This document shows, piece by piece, positions 11,044 through 22,853 of a DNA stretch of 64,000 bases (its first letter is position 1; each line of letters starts with the position of its first letter). A program made the translations under genes and the position numbers. Source of the DNA: Gordionus sp. m RMFG-2023 (lineage: Eukaryota; Nematomorpha; Gordioida; Chordodea; Parachordodidae); the NCBI RefSeq assembly GCF_954871325.1, contig NC_088778.1:5489743-5553742 (forward strand), given 5' to 3'. The notes under the pieces are model-generated. The model saw nothing but the letters and a program-made list of their open reading frames with translations. It was not told where the DNA came from and searched no databases.

Positions 11044-12830
11044 TATACCAGTGCGCCGACAAAACTATCAGCGGCTGGCGCAATTTTCAAAAATCGAATC
11101 GACGGCTGGCGGCGCGCCGATTTTTAGCTGCCGTCAATAAAATCGGCGTAAATCGGCGCAGTTAGAAATTTTTATAACATAAATTTTTTTAATTGCTTAT
11201 TAATTTTTTTTTAAAAAACAAATAAAAATATACACTATTCTACAGATATCTCGGCATATTTTTTAATATTCATTTAATAGAAAACTTATTATATCCAAAA
11301 TCGATTTCGTAATTTTATAATATCTTGTATAAAAATTATTTTATTTAAATTTTCGGGACATAATGATGATCTCCTTGAATTTAACGTCAATCCAGCGGTA
11401 GAGAAAACTCTTTCACTGAGTGTACTAGTCGCTGGAATGCAAAGAATTTTTTTGTCGAGACTGGAAAGATTAAGAAGTTCACTCTTCTTTTCTCTCCAAA
11501 AATTTAGAATATGTTGTAAATGTCGTTTTCCAAGAAAACTGTGGCATTCTTATTCTAAGTCACCTAACTTGGAATCATAAATTTATATTTGTTGAATGTT
11601 TATTTGCCAATTTTGTCAAATAACTTGAATTTAATAATTCATCTTCATCCTCATTAGCTATATTTACTACCTGATTATCATCATTCTCTATAAGTTTAAG
11701 ATGTTTTATTATAAATTCTGAAGCTGAGCAATTTTGCTCTATTAAATACTTTGACACAATTGTCAATTTTTAAAATCTTGGATCTAAAAGAGAAGCCAAT
11801 ACCTAGATAATTTTAAATAAAAAATAAAAGAATATACTTATATAATATTAATTGCAGATTACAAACCGGAAATCGTAACGCAGGTTTTTTTAGCATATTT
11901 TCCTATAGTGAAATAATTTCAGAACTATCACTATCATTTACTATTAAATGTGTTTCAATTTCACTTCTAAAAAGTAACCAAGTTTAAAGTAGGCCCTTTA
12001 TGTATTGAAAGAAATTCGACAGTTTTTTTAAATTTTGAAAGAAATGCTAATAGTTCTTCTATCAGATCAGATTCATAATTTGAGAAAGTGCTTCCCAATT
12101 CTTTTCAAAACATTATTAATTAAATCCTTATTTAATCCAGATATGCTTTCTAGCATAATTAATATACTATCCCAATGTTTTGGGCTTGGGATATTTAATT
12201 TTAAGGTTTCCATATACGTGGAATTATTGTTATTATTATCATTGGAATTGCCAATTTGAAAACGGGTACTCGGGTATGGATCAATGCTGTCAAGATCTAA
12301 CATGTCTGATGTTAAATCTAATGTACTTAGACATTTTCTTTGATATTCCTCGAATTCAAATTCAACTTCTGAAGTTTTATATCTTAGAGCAGTAATAATT
12401 TCTCTAATTCTTTTGCAAAAAATTTCCAGACTATGGATTTTTTATTATCCAGAGTTAGGATACTAAAATTATTTATAGAATTATTAAATGTAGATACATC
12501 CATTTTAAAAATATGTAAAATTATGGTAACTTTTGGAATTTTAGATTTTTGAGTGATTAAATTCTATAATGAGTCAATATAATTATGATTATAAAATAAT
12601 AGAAAATAAAAATTTATCAAAATCTGATTGACATTAAAAAATTACAAGAGTGATGTTGACCACTTATTAGAATAAAAAGGTGTGAAATATGAAAGAAATT
12701 TCTGCGCCGGCCGTGCGCACCGACATAAAAATCGGCGGCGCGCCCGCGTGATTTTCTTAAACGGCGGCATTTTCGGCGTAACCAAAAAAAGGTCGGCAGC
12801 CGGCCACCGGCCGGCCGGCGCACAGGTCTA
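11044..12830 (-). mobile_element. hAT element (ZBED/hobo-like), internally decayed
   Basis: 1787 bp flanked by an exact 8-bp duplication CCTTTAGC (11036-11043 and 12831-12838). The left end reads TATACCAGTGCGCCG and the right end, inverted, TAGACCTGTGCGCCG: a 15-bp TIR with two mismatches. Both ~120-bp termini are extremely GC-rich (GGCGCGCCG, CCGGCCGGCCGG) and contrast with the AT-rich middle. The minus strand keeps fragments of a hAT transposase. The TAGRCC-type terminus separates it from the CAG-ended hATs nearby. Confidence 0.88.
11340..12430 (-). pseudogene. hAT transposase remains with C-terminal dimerisation motif
   Basis: At ~11450-11350 the minus strand reads IPATSTLSERVFSTAG followed by LTLNSRRSSL, the classic ZBED-type hAT C-terminal motif (SERVFS...RR..L). 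Upstream pieces (12303-12073 and 11766-11575) are open but only weakly transposase-like; one has an Asn-rich run. No BED finger or catalytic aspartates could be placed, so the element is a deleted, inactive copy. Confidence 0.75.
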
Positions 12831-12838
12831 CCTTTAGC

Positions 12839-13528
12839 ATTTTGAACGGGTGAGCGTCTCAGTATAATTAACTCAAGGGGAATAGATGACGCTCTATAAC
12901 ATTATTATTTAATTAATAAATTTTTTAAATACTAGTGATTTATAAGAATACATAATATAAACATAATAAAAATTTTATTTTATTTTGTGTATTGCATTTC
13001 ATTATAAATACTAACATATTATAAGAATATAAAATATCAGGCACAAACGCAGGAATTTGTTGTGAGAGGTAGGGGAGGGTGAGTATAATTATTTTCTTCA
13101 AAAAAATTTAACTTCTTAAATTTATTAAGACTATTATAAAATATTGAAAAATTTATAATCGACAAATTCTATTATAAATTATTATAATAATCATTAAATG
13201 TGTATCGGCATTGAAAAAGAACTATGTAAAAAAATATTAATTTAAGCATTTAAAATTTGATATATAAATTTTAATTACATTTTTAAAAAAAATGTTGGAA
13301 AAATAGATAAATGCACAAAAATATTCTTAAGAACTATTGCACGTATAAAAGTATTCATGAATATGATGTATTAAAAATTGGATAAAATATAATTAACAAA
13401 CATATGAAATTATATGTTAAATTTAATTTTCTTTTGCTTTGAGAAAAATTTTCAATGATTTTATCAGTTGCTGTCAAATCCTAGTGTATAAAGAGGGGCT
13501 AACACCCATTCAAGCTATTTTTAGAGGT
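12839..13528. other. AT-rich spacer, no gene seen
   Basis: Nothing recognisable; a short G-rich patch at ~13060-13080 is the only deviation from the AT-rich background. Confidence 0.55.
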
Positions 13529-13730
13529 AGTGCTTCTCAAAAATGCTGGTAAATGGCTCGATTTGAGCCTATTTTAAAAATCGGCTAAATCAATTTTAAA
13601 AAATATTATGCAAGTCAGAAGATTTTGCTCATAGATGGCCTAAAGATGGACATCTATTAGCGAAATCTCAAGACTTGGTCTGGCTAAAATACGTTTAAAA
13701 AAAATTGGCTCAAATTGCTGGGACACTACT
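13529..13730. repeat. Foldback MITE, copy 2
   Basis: Begins TAGTGCTTCTC and ends with the complement of TAGTGTCCCAGC. The GGCTCGATTTGAGCC and TTTTAAAAATCGGCT blocks and the CATAGATGG / GGACATCTATTAGCGAAAT core match the family. Diverged relative to copies at 45.4 and 53.9 kb. Confidence 0.75.
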
Positions 13731-13892
13731 TTCCAGGTATGCTTTTATTCTTGTTAAAGAAGATGTTCTTTCATTGGTAGAATTACTAATAAGTAAAGTT
13801 GTGAAAATATATAATTTTTATATATTAGAAAAATAGTTTTAAATCTGTTTTAAAATTATGCTAAGTATCGATAGCATTTTTTGGAACAATTT

Positions 13893-14143
13893 TGCGATAT
13901 TAGAACCATTATTTTCATTTATTTATTTCTATACTTCTATACAATATTCATATCATACAACAACATAATTAGAAATGGCGATTATATTTATACGATAATG
14001 GATAAGTGTGTACATAATACATTAGGAAGTTAAAACAACACCTATTATATTAATCGTAAATATATATGTATATAATCATATCCAATTGGCAAATATAATA
14101 TACAATATAATAAAATATTAGACTAGATTACTTCTTTACTACA
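13893..14143 (-). repeat. Gypsy 3' LTR
   Basis: Direct repeat of 18284-18533, close to identical over ~250 bp. It is the downstream LTR in the element's minus-strand orientation and lies just beyond the integrase end. Confidence 0.92.
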
Positions 14144-14170
14144 TTTCCCCCTACGTTAATTGAGAGATGT

Positions 14171-17100
14171 CTAAATCTCTTCAATCATTCGTTTCGGGGG
14201 CTTATGTATCCGATCTCGCCTTGGGGCCTCACACTCTCTCTGATCGCTGTCAGCGATCACGTGCTCCGTCGTATCTGCTATCAAACGGTCTCTTAATTGG
14301 TCAGCATGTTTCCGTATTACACGATCTGGGGTCTTGACTACATATGAATATAATCCATTTCTATCCTGAATCACTCCTTCTCTCCAACCCTTAGTGGTTT
14401 CATTCCTTACCCATACATGCTGGCCAACATCAAATTCCCTAAAATTGGAATGTGTATCACGTTCTTGATTTTGTTTATCCTTGGCTTTATCAATCTCCTT
14501 TCCCACCTCTGGTCTAGCCCAGTCGAGATTAGTTCTTATTTGACGACACCGAACATAATCTTCGCTGGTGACCTACCCGTCGAACTATGTTCTCCCAGCC
14601 TATACGCTGCTACCGTTTGAGTCATCGCCTCTTGTGGGTCATTAATTGATTCTCGACTGGCATAATACCTCCCTTTTAAAGTTCGAATGGTTCGTTCCGC
14701 CTGCCCATTTGTCTTCGGGTGGTACGGCGTTGAGCGAATGTGGCAAATGTTGTTTTCTTCACAAAATCGCTTAAATTCTATTGAAATAAATTGAGGTCCA
14801 TTATCCGTTACAATGCTTTTAGGTACCCCAAAGGTAGCAAACCACTTCTTTAATCTCGTTATCATCTCCTTCGCCAATGTGTTTTTCATCAGGTCTACCT
14901 CAACCCATTTTGAGTATGAATCTACTCCCACTAGCCAATATAAAGAGTCAACCGGTCCCGCAAAATCTAGATGTATACGCTCCCATGGCTCTTTAGTACA
15001 ATTCCATGAGTATAGTGGTAATTCCATTACGTTTGGTCGATTTTTCTGACATCCAACACACCAGCTTTATATACTGTTCTATGTCCTCTTCGCACTTCGG
15101 CCACCAACAATACAACCGGAAAATAGATTTCATCGCGTTTATTCCCGGATGTCCCCGATGTAGTGTTTCTAACACTGAATTCCTAAGTTTCGTAGGGATT
15201 ATCAATCTACCATTTCGTTCAACTATTCCCCTGTCTACTGTTAATTCCTCTCGTTGGGTGTAAAAAATGACTAACTCCGGTTCTTCTTTCCGATTAAAAC
15301 CTCTCCACCCTTGCTCAATATGTTGTGCCACACGCTTTAATATTGAATCTTTAGTTGAATACTTGCGCAGGTTTCCCTCTGAGACCTGCATATCCTCTAA
15401 GTTTACGTTCCGAATTGCCAATGCATGCTTGGTATCCCGATTAGGTATGATATCGTGGAGCGGTAGCCTAGATAAGGCGTCTGCTATAACATTCTCCCGA
15501 CCAGATCTATATTCCACGCTAAAGTCGTAAGCGGCCATCTTCCAGGCCCAACGTGTCAGACGATTGTTCGATATCTTTGGCAGATCCCTCTTTTCCCCGA
15601 ACAACCGTTCCAAGGGTTTATGGTCTGTCCGAAGTTTAAATTTTCGACCGTAGATAAAGTTGTGGAATTTTTCTATTCCAAATAACAATGCCCTCGCTTC
15701 TTTATCGATAGGCGCATAATGTTTCTCCGACTGTAACAACGTCCGAGACGCGAATGCTATGGGTTTTTCCTCGTTTTGTGAAACCTTATGAAGTAAAACA
15801 GCCCCCAGTCCTGTATCTGACGCGTCACACTCCATAATCAACGGTAATTTAGCATTATACGGCGTTAAGGTTTCTTCCGCTGATAACAATGTCTTAACCT
15901 TATCGAAAGCCTCCTGCTCTACATTAGTCCAACACCATGGTACTTTTACACTAGTCAATCGATGTAACACAGCTGCTTCACTATGAAGATTGGGAATGAA
16001 CCGTTCATGATATGTGACAAGCCCAAGAAATGAACGTAACTGATGAACATTCTTGGGGTTAGGTGCGGCCTGGATTGCTTTAACTTTTCTCTTCGCTTGG
16101 ATGTACCCCATTTTGGTCGATAACTATACCTAAAAATGAAACAGATTTCCGTAGAAATTGGACCTTTTCAAATTTAGCTTTGAGGCCGGCTTCCTGCAGC
16201 CTTTCGAGTACTATTTTTAAATTAGCCAGGTGTTCGGCGTCATTTTCGCCGGAGATAATTACATCGTCCAAATACACTCCAGTCATCGGGCAATCTTTCA
16301 AAACATTGTCCATGTAACGCTGGAAAATAGTTGGTGCGCACGAAAGCCCAAACGGCATCCTTCGGTATCGAAAATATCCTTTATGTGTTGAGATGACCAA
16401 ATATTCTTGGGACTCTGGCTCAACGGCCATTTGTAGATACGCGTCCTTTAAATCTATCACCGTAAAACGGTTCCCCCCCTGAATCTTAACCAATAAGTCA
16501 TCCAGTGTAGGAATAACGTGATGATCATATAATAGATGGGGATTTAAACTCACCTTGAAATCTGCGCAAATACGAATCTCGCCATTGTTTTTTCTGACAT
16601 TTATACTGTTGGGGTTGCCCATGGCACCCTAGTTATAGAGGAATCGATGGGCTCCAAAATCTCAGCAGCCACAAGGCGATCCAGTTCTAGTTCAACCGCT
16701 CTGCGTAACGGAAATGGCACTCGACGAGCTGGAAACGATTTTGGAACAGCCGTATCTTTTAATTGAAGTCGCACCGCGTAATTACGTATCAACCCCGGTT
16801 TGTCGTCAAAAACAGCTTTAAACTGTTTAGCTAACAAATGCCCCATTGAGTCTTCCGTTAGTGACATCCTCGATCCGTGTGAACATCGATTGTATTCGAA
16901 CGGCCCATCGAGGCTTTGGCCCGCGGGGGCACCGAATGTATTCGAGCGGCCCATCGGGGCATCGTTGGTTTGGTGGCAACTTGATGTTATTGTTTCTCTA
17001 TTCGTTTTGAGAACCTGTTTTATGCTTACCTGTCTCGGTAACTCAAACCCAAATGCTAAAATCCATGGCAACCCAAACAGAGGTAAATCATTTGACTTTA

Positions 17101-18066
17101 TTATAATAACTGATAAAAATTGCGAATTTCCTTCCCCACTTGCACACGAACCATGGCTTCACCCATAAGATCCAAAGGCTTATCTCCATAGGCTGCTAAT
17201 GGGTTTGTGGAAGATGTTAATGGTTTGCCAATTTTCTCCCAAATATTCAATCCTATAATCGAGGCTTGTGCTCCTGTATCATAATCAAAAGTGACACTAA
17301 GTCCATTTATTTTGGCTGTGATCTTAGCCCTTTTATTTAATCCCCTTGTCCAGAGATTATTAATCGAATCACTTGAGTGAAAATGTGGTTTCACTGAGTT
17401 TAAATTGCGATATACAGGCTTACTAAGGCAACATGCTGCGAAATGTCCGGTTCTCTGGCACTTAAAACATGTTTTGTCTTTAGCTGGGCATAAATATCTT
17501 TCATGCCAGCCGGCACAATTCTTACATTTATTATCGTAAAACTTATTATTAGGCTTCCTATAATTATTATCTCTCTTAACAAACTCTTGTGAATTAGGCA
17601 TTTTATGTTTGTTATCTTGCGGTCTGACACTATTTACCAAGTCTTTCTTGATGGTCATTTCGTTTTGAGCATTTTCTGTTGCCGTGGCCATATCTAGCAC
17701 GAATTGGAACGTCAGGGGCTTTTTGTTCGCATCCAATGCTAGAGGATATTTAGTCCTAAGTTCAATTTCAAGACCTGGTAGATCTATACCCGCGACTAAT
17801 TGATCTCTTAACCGGCCGTCAACTTCTGACGGCGTAAAACAACACGCTTTCGCAGTTATTTTGATTCTATTAGCAAATTCTCCAATTGGTTCATTCTCAC
17901 TTCTAATTAACCTTATGAAGTCTAATCTACTACCGAAAATGGTTTTATTCTTCTCAAAAATATGTAGCGAGACACTCCTTATCTTATTAAATTTAGTCGT
18001 TAGAATGGTTTCAGGAAATAAATATTGTTCGAGAATGTCAATGCCTTCAGCGCCAAAACTCACCAT
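14171..18066 (-). pseudogene. Gypsy gag-pol remains
   Basis: Parts from 5' to 3' in element orientation: capsid/nucleocapsid-like region with a double zinc knuckle (CFKCQRTGHFAACC, ~17480), aspartic protease (FDYDTGAQASIIG, ~17270), reverse transcriptase (TGVYLDDVIISGEN, ~16270), RNase H (IMECDASDTGLGAVL, ~15830), zinc-binding and core integrase (IHLDFAGPVDSLYWLVG at ~14950, TDNGPQF at ~14800), and the integrase C-terminal region (HVWVRNETTKGWREG, ~14410). Standard genetic code. Noticeably less AT-rich than the flanks. Treated as a fossil: broken, with about four breaks. Confidence 0.92.
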
Positions 18067-18283
18067 GAACAGGTCCTTATTTTCTTGATCGGTCGGTGTC
18101 CAGTTCTTAAGTCTTAACGTTGCGTCCCAAAATTGGAACCAACCGTTGTATTGAAGAATTAATTTGATATTTTTCTAATTTATCAATTATACTAGTATTT
18201 TTGGCCTGAGGCATAATTTATAAAATTAATAACTATTTTCTTACTTGTTTTAATTAGAATATTATCCTCCTCGTCGTCAATTT

Positions 18284-18533
18284 TGCGATATTAGAACCAT
18301 TATTTTCATTTATTTATTTCTATACTTCTATACAATATTCATATCATACAACAACATAATTAGAAATGGCGATTATATTTATACGATAATGGATAAGTGT
18401 GTACATAATACATTAGGAAGTTAAACAACACCTATTATATTAATCGTAAATATATATGTATATAATCATATCCAATTGGCAAATATAATATACAATATAA
18501 TAAAATATTAGACTAGATTACTTCTTTACTACA
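18284..18533 (-). repeat. Gypsy 5' LTR
   Basis: Direct repeat of 13893-14143, almost identical. It is the upstream LTR in the element's minus-strand orientation. Confidence 0.92.
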
Positions 18534-18579
18534 ATTAGCAACCATATTTAACCTTTTATACCATAGTTTGCATTCTCAC

Positions 18580-19159
18580 CAGCGTCTACATGACAGGATT
18601 TTCACTGGATGCAAACCCCCTTCAAAAACCTTTGCCTACACCCCTAAAAAATTCCCGCCGCCTTCGGCGGCGGTGTCTTTATATTATTATTTTCACCTAT
18701 TTATTTATTAATACTCTTTTCAAAGAATTCATAAAGGATAACTTAAATTAATCTATCTCTACTACCAACTATCGATATTTTATGAATATAAAGAATTTAT
18801 TTTTAGATAATAAATTCAATTAAAACCTTCATTATTTACAATGAATTTATTATTCTGGCATTATGAACTTGCTAAAATAACTAGACCTTTTAAATTACAT
18901 TTAAAAGGATAGTTTATTTGGAAAACAATGTGTATGATTGTTTGCAATATATAGATTTGGTCGATGAATTGTATTATAATAATACTATAATAAAAGTATT
19001 AATTTTTACAGCAATAAATTTTGTCCTATTTCATCTCAAAATTTAATAGATAATCCCCCCAAAAATTTTATCCTACCCCCATTAAAGCAGCTTACCCCAT
19101 ACCCCCTCAAAAATATAGGATGCAAACTGTTCCTACCCTTCCCGCTAATGTAGACGCTG
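18580..19159. mobile_element. hAT MITE, CAGCGTCTACATG family, copy 2
   Basis: 580 bp with an exact 8-bp duplication ATTCTCAC (18572-18579 and 19160-19167). The TIR is CAGCGTCTACATGA against ATGTAGACGCTG. It aligns along its length to the reverse complement of 773-1359, including the hairpin at 18655-18673 (8-bp arms CCGCCGCC/GGCGGCGG, TTC loop) 75 bp from the end. No coding capacity. Confidence 0.92.
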
Positions 19160-19167
19160 ATTCTCAC

Positions 19168-20029
19168 AATAAAAATATACCAAATAACATATTTTCTTTA
19201 TCAAGATTTAAAATAGATTGGGAAGACTTATGCGGTAATAATATCTGTAGATTTGTAAATGCTTACTGAATCAAGGACCTTTCATTCATTTGTGTTTAAA
19301 AGTATCCAAAGGGTAGATAGAGATTTATTTTATATTCTTCGACTAACCGTAAATTAATATTAGAATGATGGGCCTGCCTTGCTGCAAGTCGAGCTAGATA
19401 AATATTAAAATCTTAGAACTTTAATTTTGACTCAACAATGGCATATAATTTATGAGATTTGTCATATTTCCTTAAAATTCCAATATCATATCGATGTTAT
19501 TTTTATATATTTTAATCTAGTTTTGCAGTGAAAAGGTTTCAAATGATTTTGTAGAAAAATTAAAATGGTAGATAAATATAAAGCCAATAAAAATTTAAAT
19601 ATTAATTTATTGAATAAATTAGTAGAGCAATTATTTCTTGTGATTATGAAATGTGATATATATGCCACAAGATATATGAATCTATAATATTTTTTTAAAA
19701 ATATTTTAGCCGACACATTTAAACAATATAAAAATGAATCAAGTATATTTTTTAACTAATAAATAATGATTACTACTACAATTTAGTATTTTCATATAAA
19801 AATAATTTAATTCTAAAATAATCTGTCTTTTTCCTTATATTTAGTATTTTGAAATTTAAAAAAAAATCATGGTGATTTTAAACAAATTGATTTTTATTTG
19901 CCAGCCTTAGTTATTACTATAGCAGGATAATGGCTAAATAACAGCTAATTCAGCACAATCTGCATCTGCGTGCTGGATAAAATCTTAAAATAAGGGCATT
20001 TTAATTTATAATAGTTTCTTTCAATTTTG
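19168..20029. other. AT-rich spacer, no gene seen
   Basis: Short AT-rich open frames only (the longest about 76 codons on the minus strand at 19486-19716, Leu/Ile/Tyr-rich and without family resemblance). Confidence 0.55.
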
Positions 20030-20228
20030 AGCTATAATATTATTATACACCCCAATTTGTGTCAATTTTAAAACAACCCAATTAAGATTTTAGCCAAAAT
20101 AATATTATAAGAGGTCCAATCCTATCTGCCATCTATGAACAAAATCTCCAGGCTTACATTATATTCTTTTGGACAATATCTTAGACTGCTTTTAAAAATT
20201 GGCCAATTAACACTTTTTGGCTGCTATA
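20030..20228. repeat. Foldback MITE, copy 3 (degraded)
   Basis: Keeps the family core: GATTTTAGCCAAAATAATAT, CTGCCATCTATGAACAAAAT, and CTTAGACTGCTTTTAAAAAT; the termini are eroded. Confidence 0.65.
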
Positions 20229-21608
20229 TTTAAAAAAACTCCAAAAGTTAAGGTGATAGTTTTTGGTTAAAAAATTGGTTTGATTTTTAAGCTTGCTAAA
20301 ATTTAGACTAAAGCTAAAATATTGAAATTACCCAACTATAGTTATTAGTTAAATTGAAAGTATAAGAAATATAAATTCTGAAGGACAACAAGTATCTCTA
20401 ATAAATATACAAATAAATTAATTTTATTATAAAAAAACATTAAAAAATGAAAATATATTTACTATGTATGGTATTAATATGTAATGATTTGAAAAAAAAT
20501 TATATCAATTATAATTTTGATTTATGTGGCAATAGCAATTTATATTATGTAATTTAATTATTGAAAAAGATCATAAACATATCTATTACTGAAGTATATC
20601 AATATTATGAAAATTGACATATTTAATAAATTTTTAATGCATTAAAATCATACTAGACTAAAAATTTCTTGCACAGATCATGAAATATTACATATATTTT
20701 TTTCATTTACAAGTAATAATTATGTATATAATAATTTATTAGCTTCTGAGATTGTCAAATCTAATATAGGTGGTATTAAGGTTTTTCTTTTATTCAAGGT
20801 CAAATACCGAGCCTTTGAATCTTAATAAATAATACTAAGATATAATATGAAATTCATATACCTGTAATCATATTAATTGAGTCAAAATTTGGAGTAATAA
20901 TTAGATTCAAAGAGATATAAAATAATAATATAAATATAGACAAGGAAGATATATATATTGGTAAAGCAAGGGCCCAATATCTAAATAACTATTAAAATAG
21001 TTATTAAGAGATATAATACTTTTGAGGGTAATATGTTATGCCAATTTTTAACAAAACAGTTTCAGGTAACAATGACCAAATAAAGTACAATGCTTTATAA
21101 AAAAATATAATATTTTGGGAACAAAGTTTAGAATTTACCACACATTATATGTGATATTATCCAAATAACAAAACCATAAATAGCCCGCTCAGGAGAAGGG
21201 GATGGATTCGGATTAACCATATGTTTTATTAACGAGTGAATGACATTGTATAGCTTAGCTTACTTTAATCTTTCGACACATATAAGAATTTTATTTTTAA
21301 ATGTACTAAGTTGAAAGCATTATAATCTTGATAAGATATAAGATTATGGACATATGCATTCTATTTAGAGTTACATATTAATTTTTGTAAAGTTTAAAGC
21401 TAAGTTATGTAAAATTTACATGTTAGAAAATATTAAAAATCATGTTTGGAATTCGATTAGAAAAATAAATTTATCATTAAAAAGATTATATATAATTTAG
21501 TCGTGAAAATCTAAAACAACTATTTGAATTCTACCTAAAAATTTTAATATTTTGTTAGATTTCCCTCTTAAAGCCTTATTTTTGTTTTTTTCATCATTTA
21601 TAAAAAAA
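20229..21608. other. AT-rich spacer, no gene seen
   Basis: No open frame of interest and no repeat boundary found. Confidence 0.5.
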
Positions 21609-21680
21609 CTCTATCAGTTCATTTAATAAAACCTCTATCAGTTCATTTAATAAAACCTCTATCAGTTCATTTAATAAAAC
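21609..21680. repeat. Tandem repeat, 24 bp x 3
   Basis: Three perfect head-to-tail copies of a 24-bp unit beginning CTCTATCAGTTCATTTAATA. No gene nearby. Confidence 0.95.
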
Positions 21681-22853
21681 ATAATTCTAAAAATTTTTTA
21701 CAAACAATTTTTAATATAATTGTAATTTATAATAGATGCATTTGCCATAGGAAGTATTTTTAGGACAAGTCCACGCAAAGTCCAATTGTGATTATTTTAC
21801 ATCTGAACCCTTACCAAAATTTTTATTAATCGAATTAAGAAATATTTATTTTATTTTATTTTATCAAATATATCTTAAAATATTTGCCCTATTCTTTAAA
21901 TAATTTAAATATTCAGTAATAAAATTTAAATATATTTTAATATAAGCTTGCCCACATGACCTACGGAATGAATTTTTAACTTAATCCATATTAAATAATT
22001 TAATATATTAGTTTGGCTAACGATTGATAAATAGAATTATGAAATATTTATTTTATTCACTATTTTAATTTATACATTAAATTTAAATATTTAGCAATAA
22101 TTTTGATAATTTAATTATCTTTATCTATTTTTAACTTAGAAATATTCCCTAACTCAAGGTTTTTTTATCTTTCTCCTTTTTTTAAATATATTTTATTTAT
22201 GATATTTAACCAGGCATTAGGACAAGAATAGAAAAGAAATAGAACATTAATACTTTAGCCAAATAATATTATGTAAGCCTCGAGATTTGATAAATATAAG
22301 CCTAAACTTTTTACCATCTATAAGCAAAATCCAGGTTTACATCAGGAGCTTCGCTAGCCTATACAATCTCAGGGGGTTCAACTAAAAAAAAATTATGGGA
22401 GGCTTTGCCCCCTTACTCCCCAAATTGCGGGCATTCGGCCAGCTTAGCCCAGCCTTCGGCTGGTTTTATATTAATACATTATACTTTTTTAAAATTTACT
22501 AACTCTAAATAATTATTCTGAATGTCATTTATTATATTTTGCATGTAAAATAAACTAGCATATAAATCATCATTTCTAAAAATAATATTTTTTAATACAA
22601 AATCTATTTATTACAGTATAAAATATTTTCGATTGTTAATATAAAAAAATTTTGCGCCTAAAGAATTATAAATGATAAAAAAGGTTAATTAGTTCATATA
22701 TATATGCCTCAATTGATAATGGTTTTTGAAAACTACATAATAATATATAATATTAGCAACTTACATTGACAAAAGGTCATGAAACTAATATAACTCTCTA
22801 TTACCATTTTAGATTATAGAATGGACTAATAAGAAAAAAGTTATAGACCTTAC

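Larger units (their letters stand above)
13893..18533 (-). mobile_element. Ty3/Gypsy LTR retrotransposon (fossil)
   Basis: A ~4.6-kb element on the minus strand with direct LTRs of about 250 bp (13893-14143 and 18284-18533). The LTRs start TG and end CA and appear almost identical, so the insertion is recent on an evolutionary scale. The internal order, gag-like with zinc knuckles, protease, reverse transcriptase, RNase H, integrase, is the Ty3/Gypsy order. No clear target duplication was found. The layout looks complete, but the coding part is broken, with about four breaks visible, so it is a dead copy. Confidence 0.93.

Noticed and set aside
14813-15530. Plus-strand frames over the Gypsy element (14417-14620, 14813-15530, 16800-17168, 17861-18088)
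   Set aside because: Antisense shadows of the element's minus-strand coding part.
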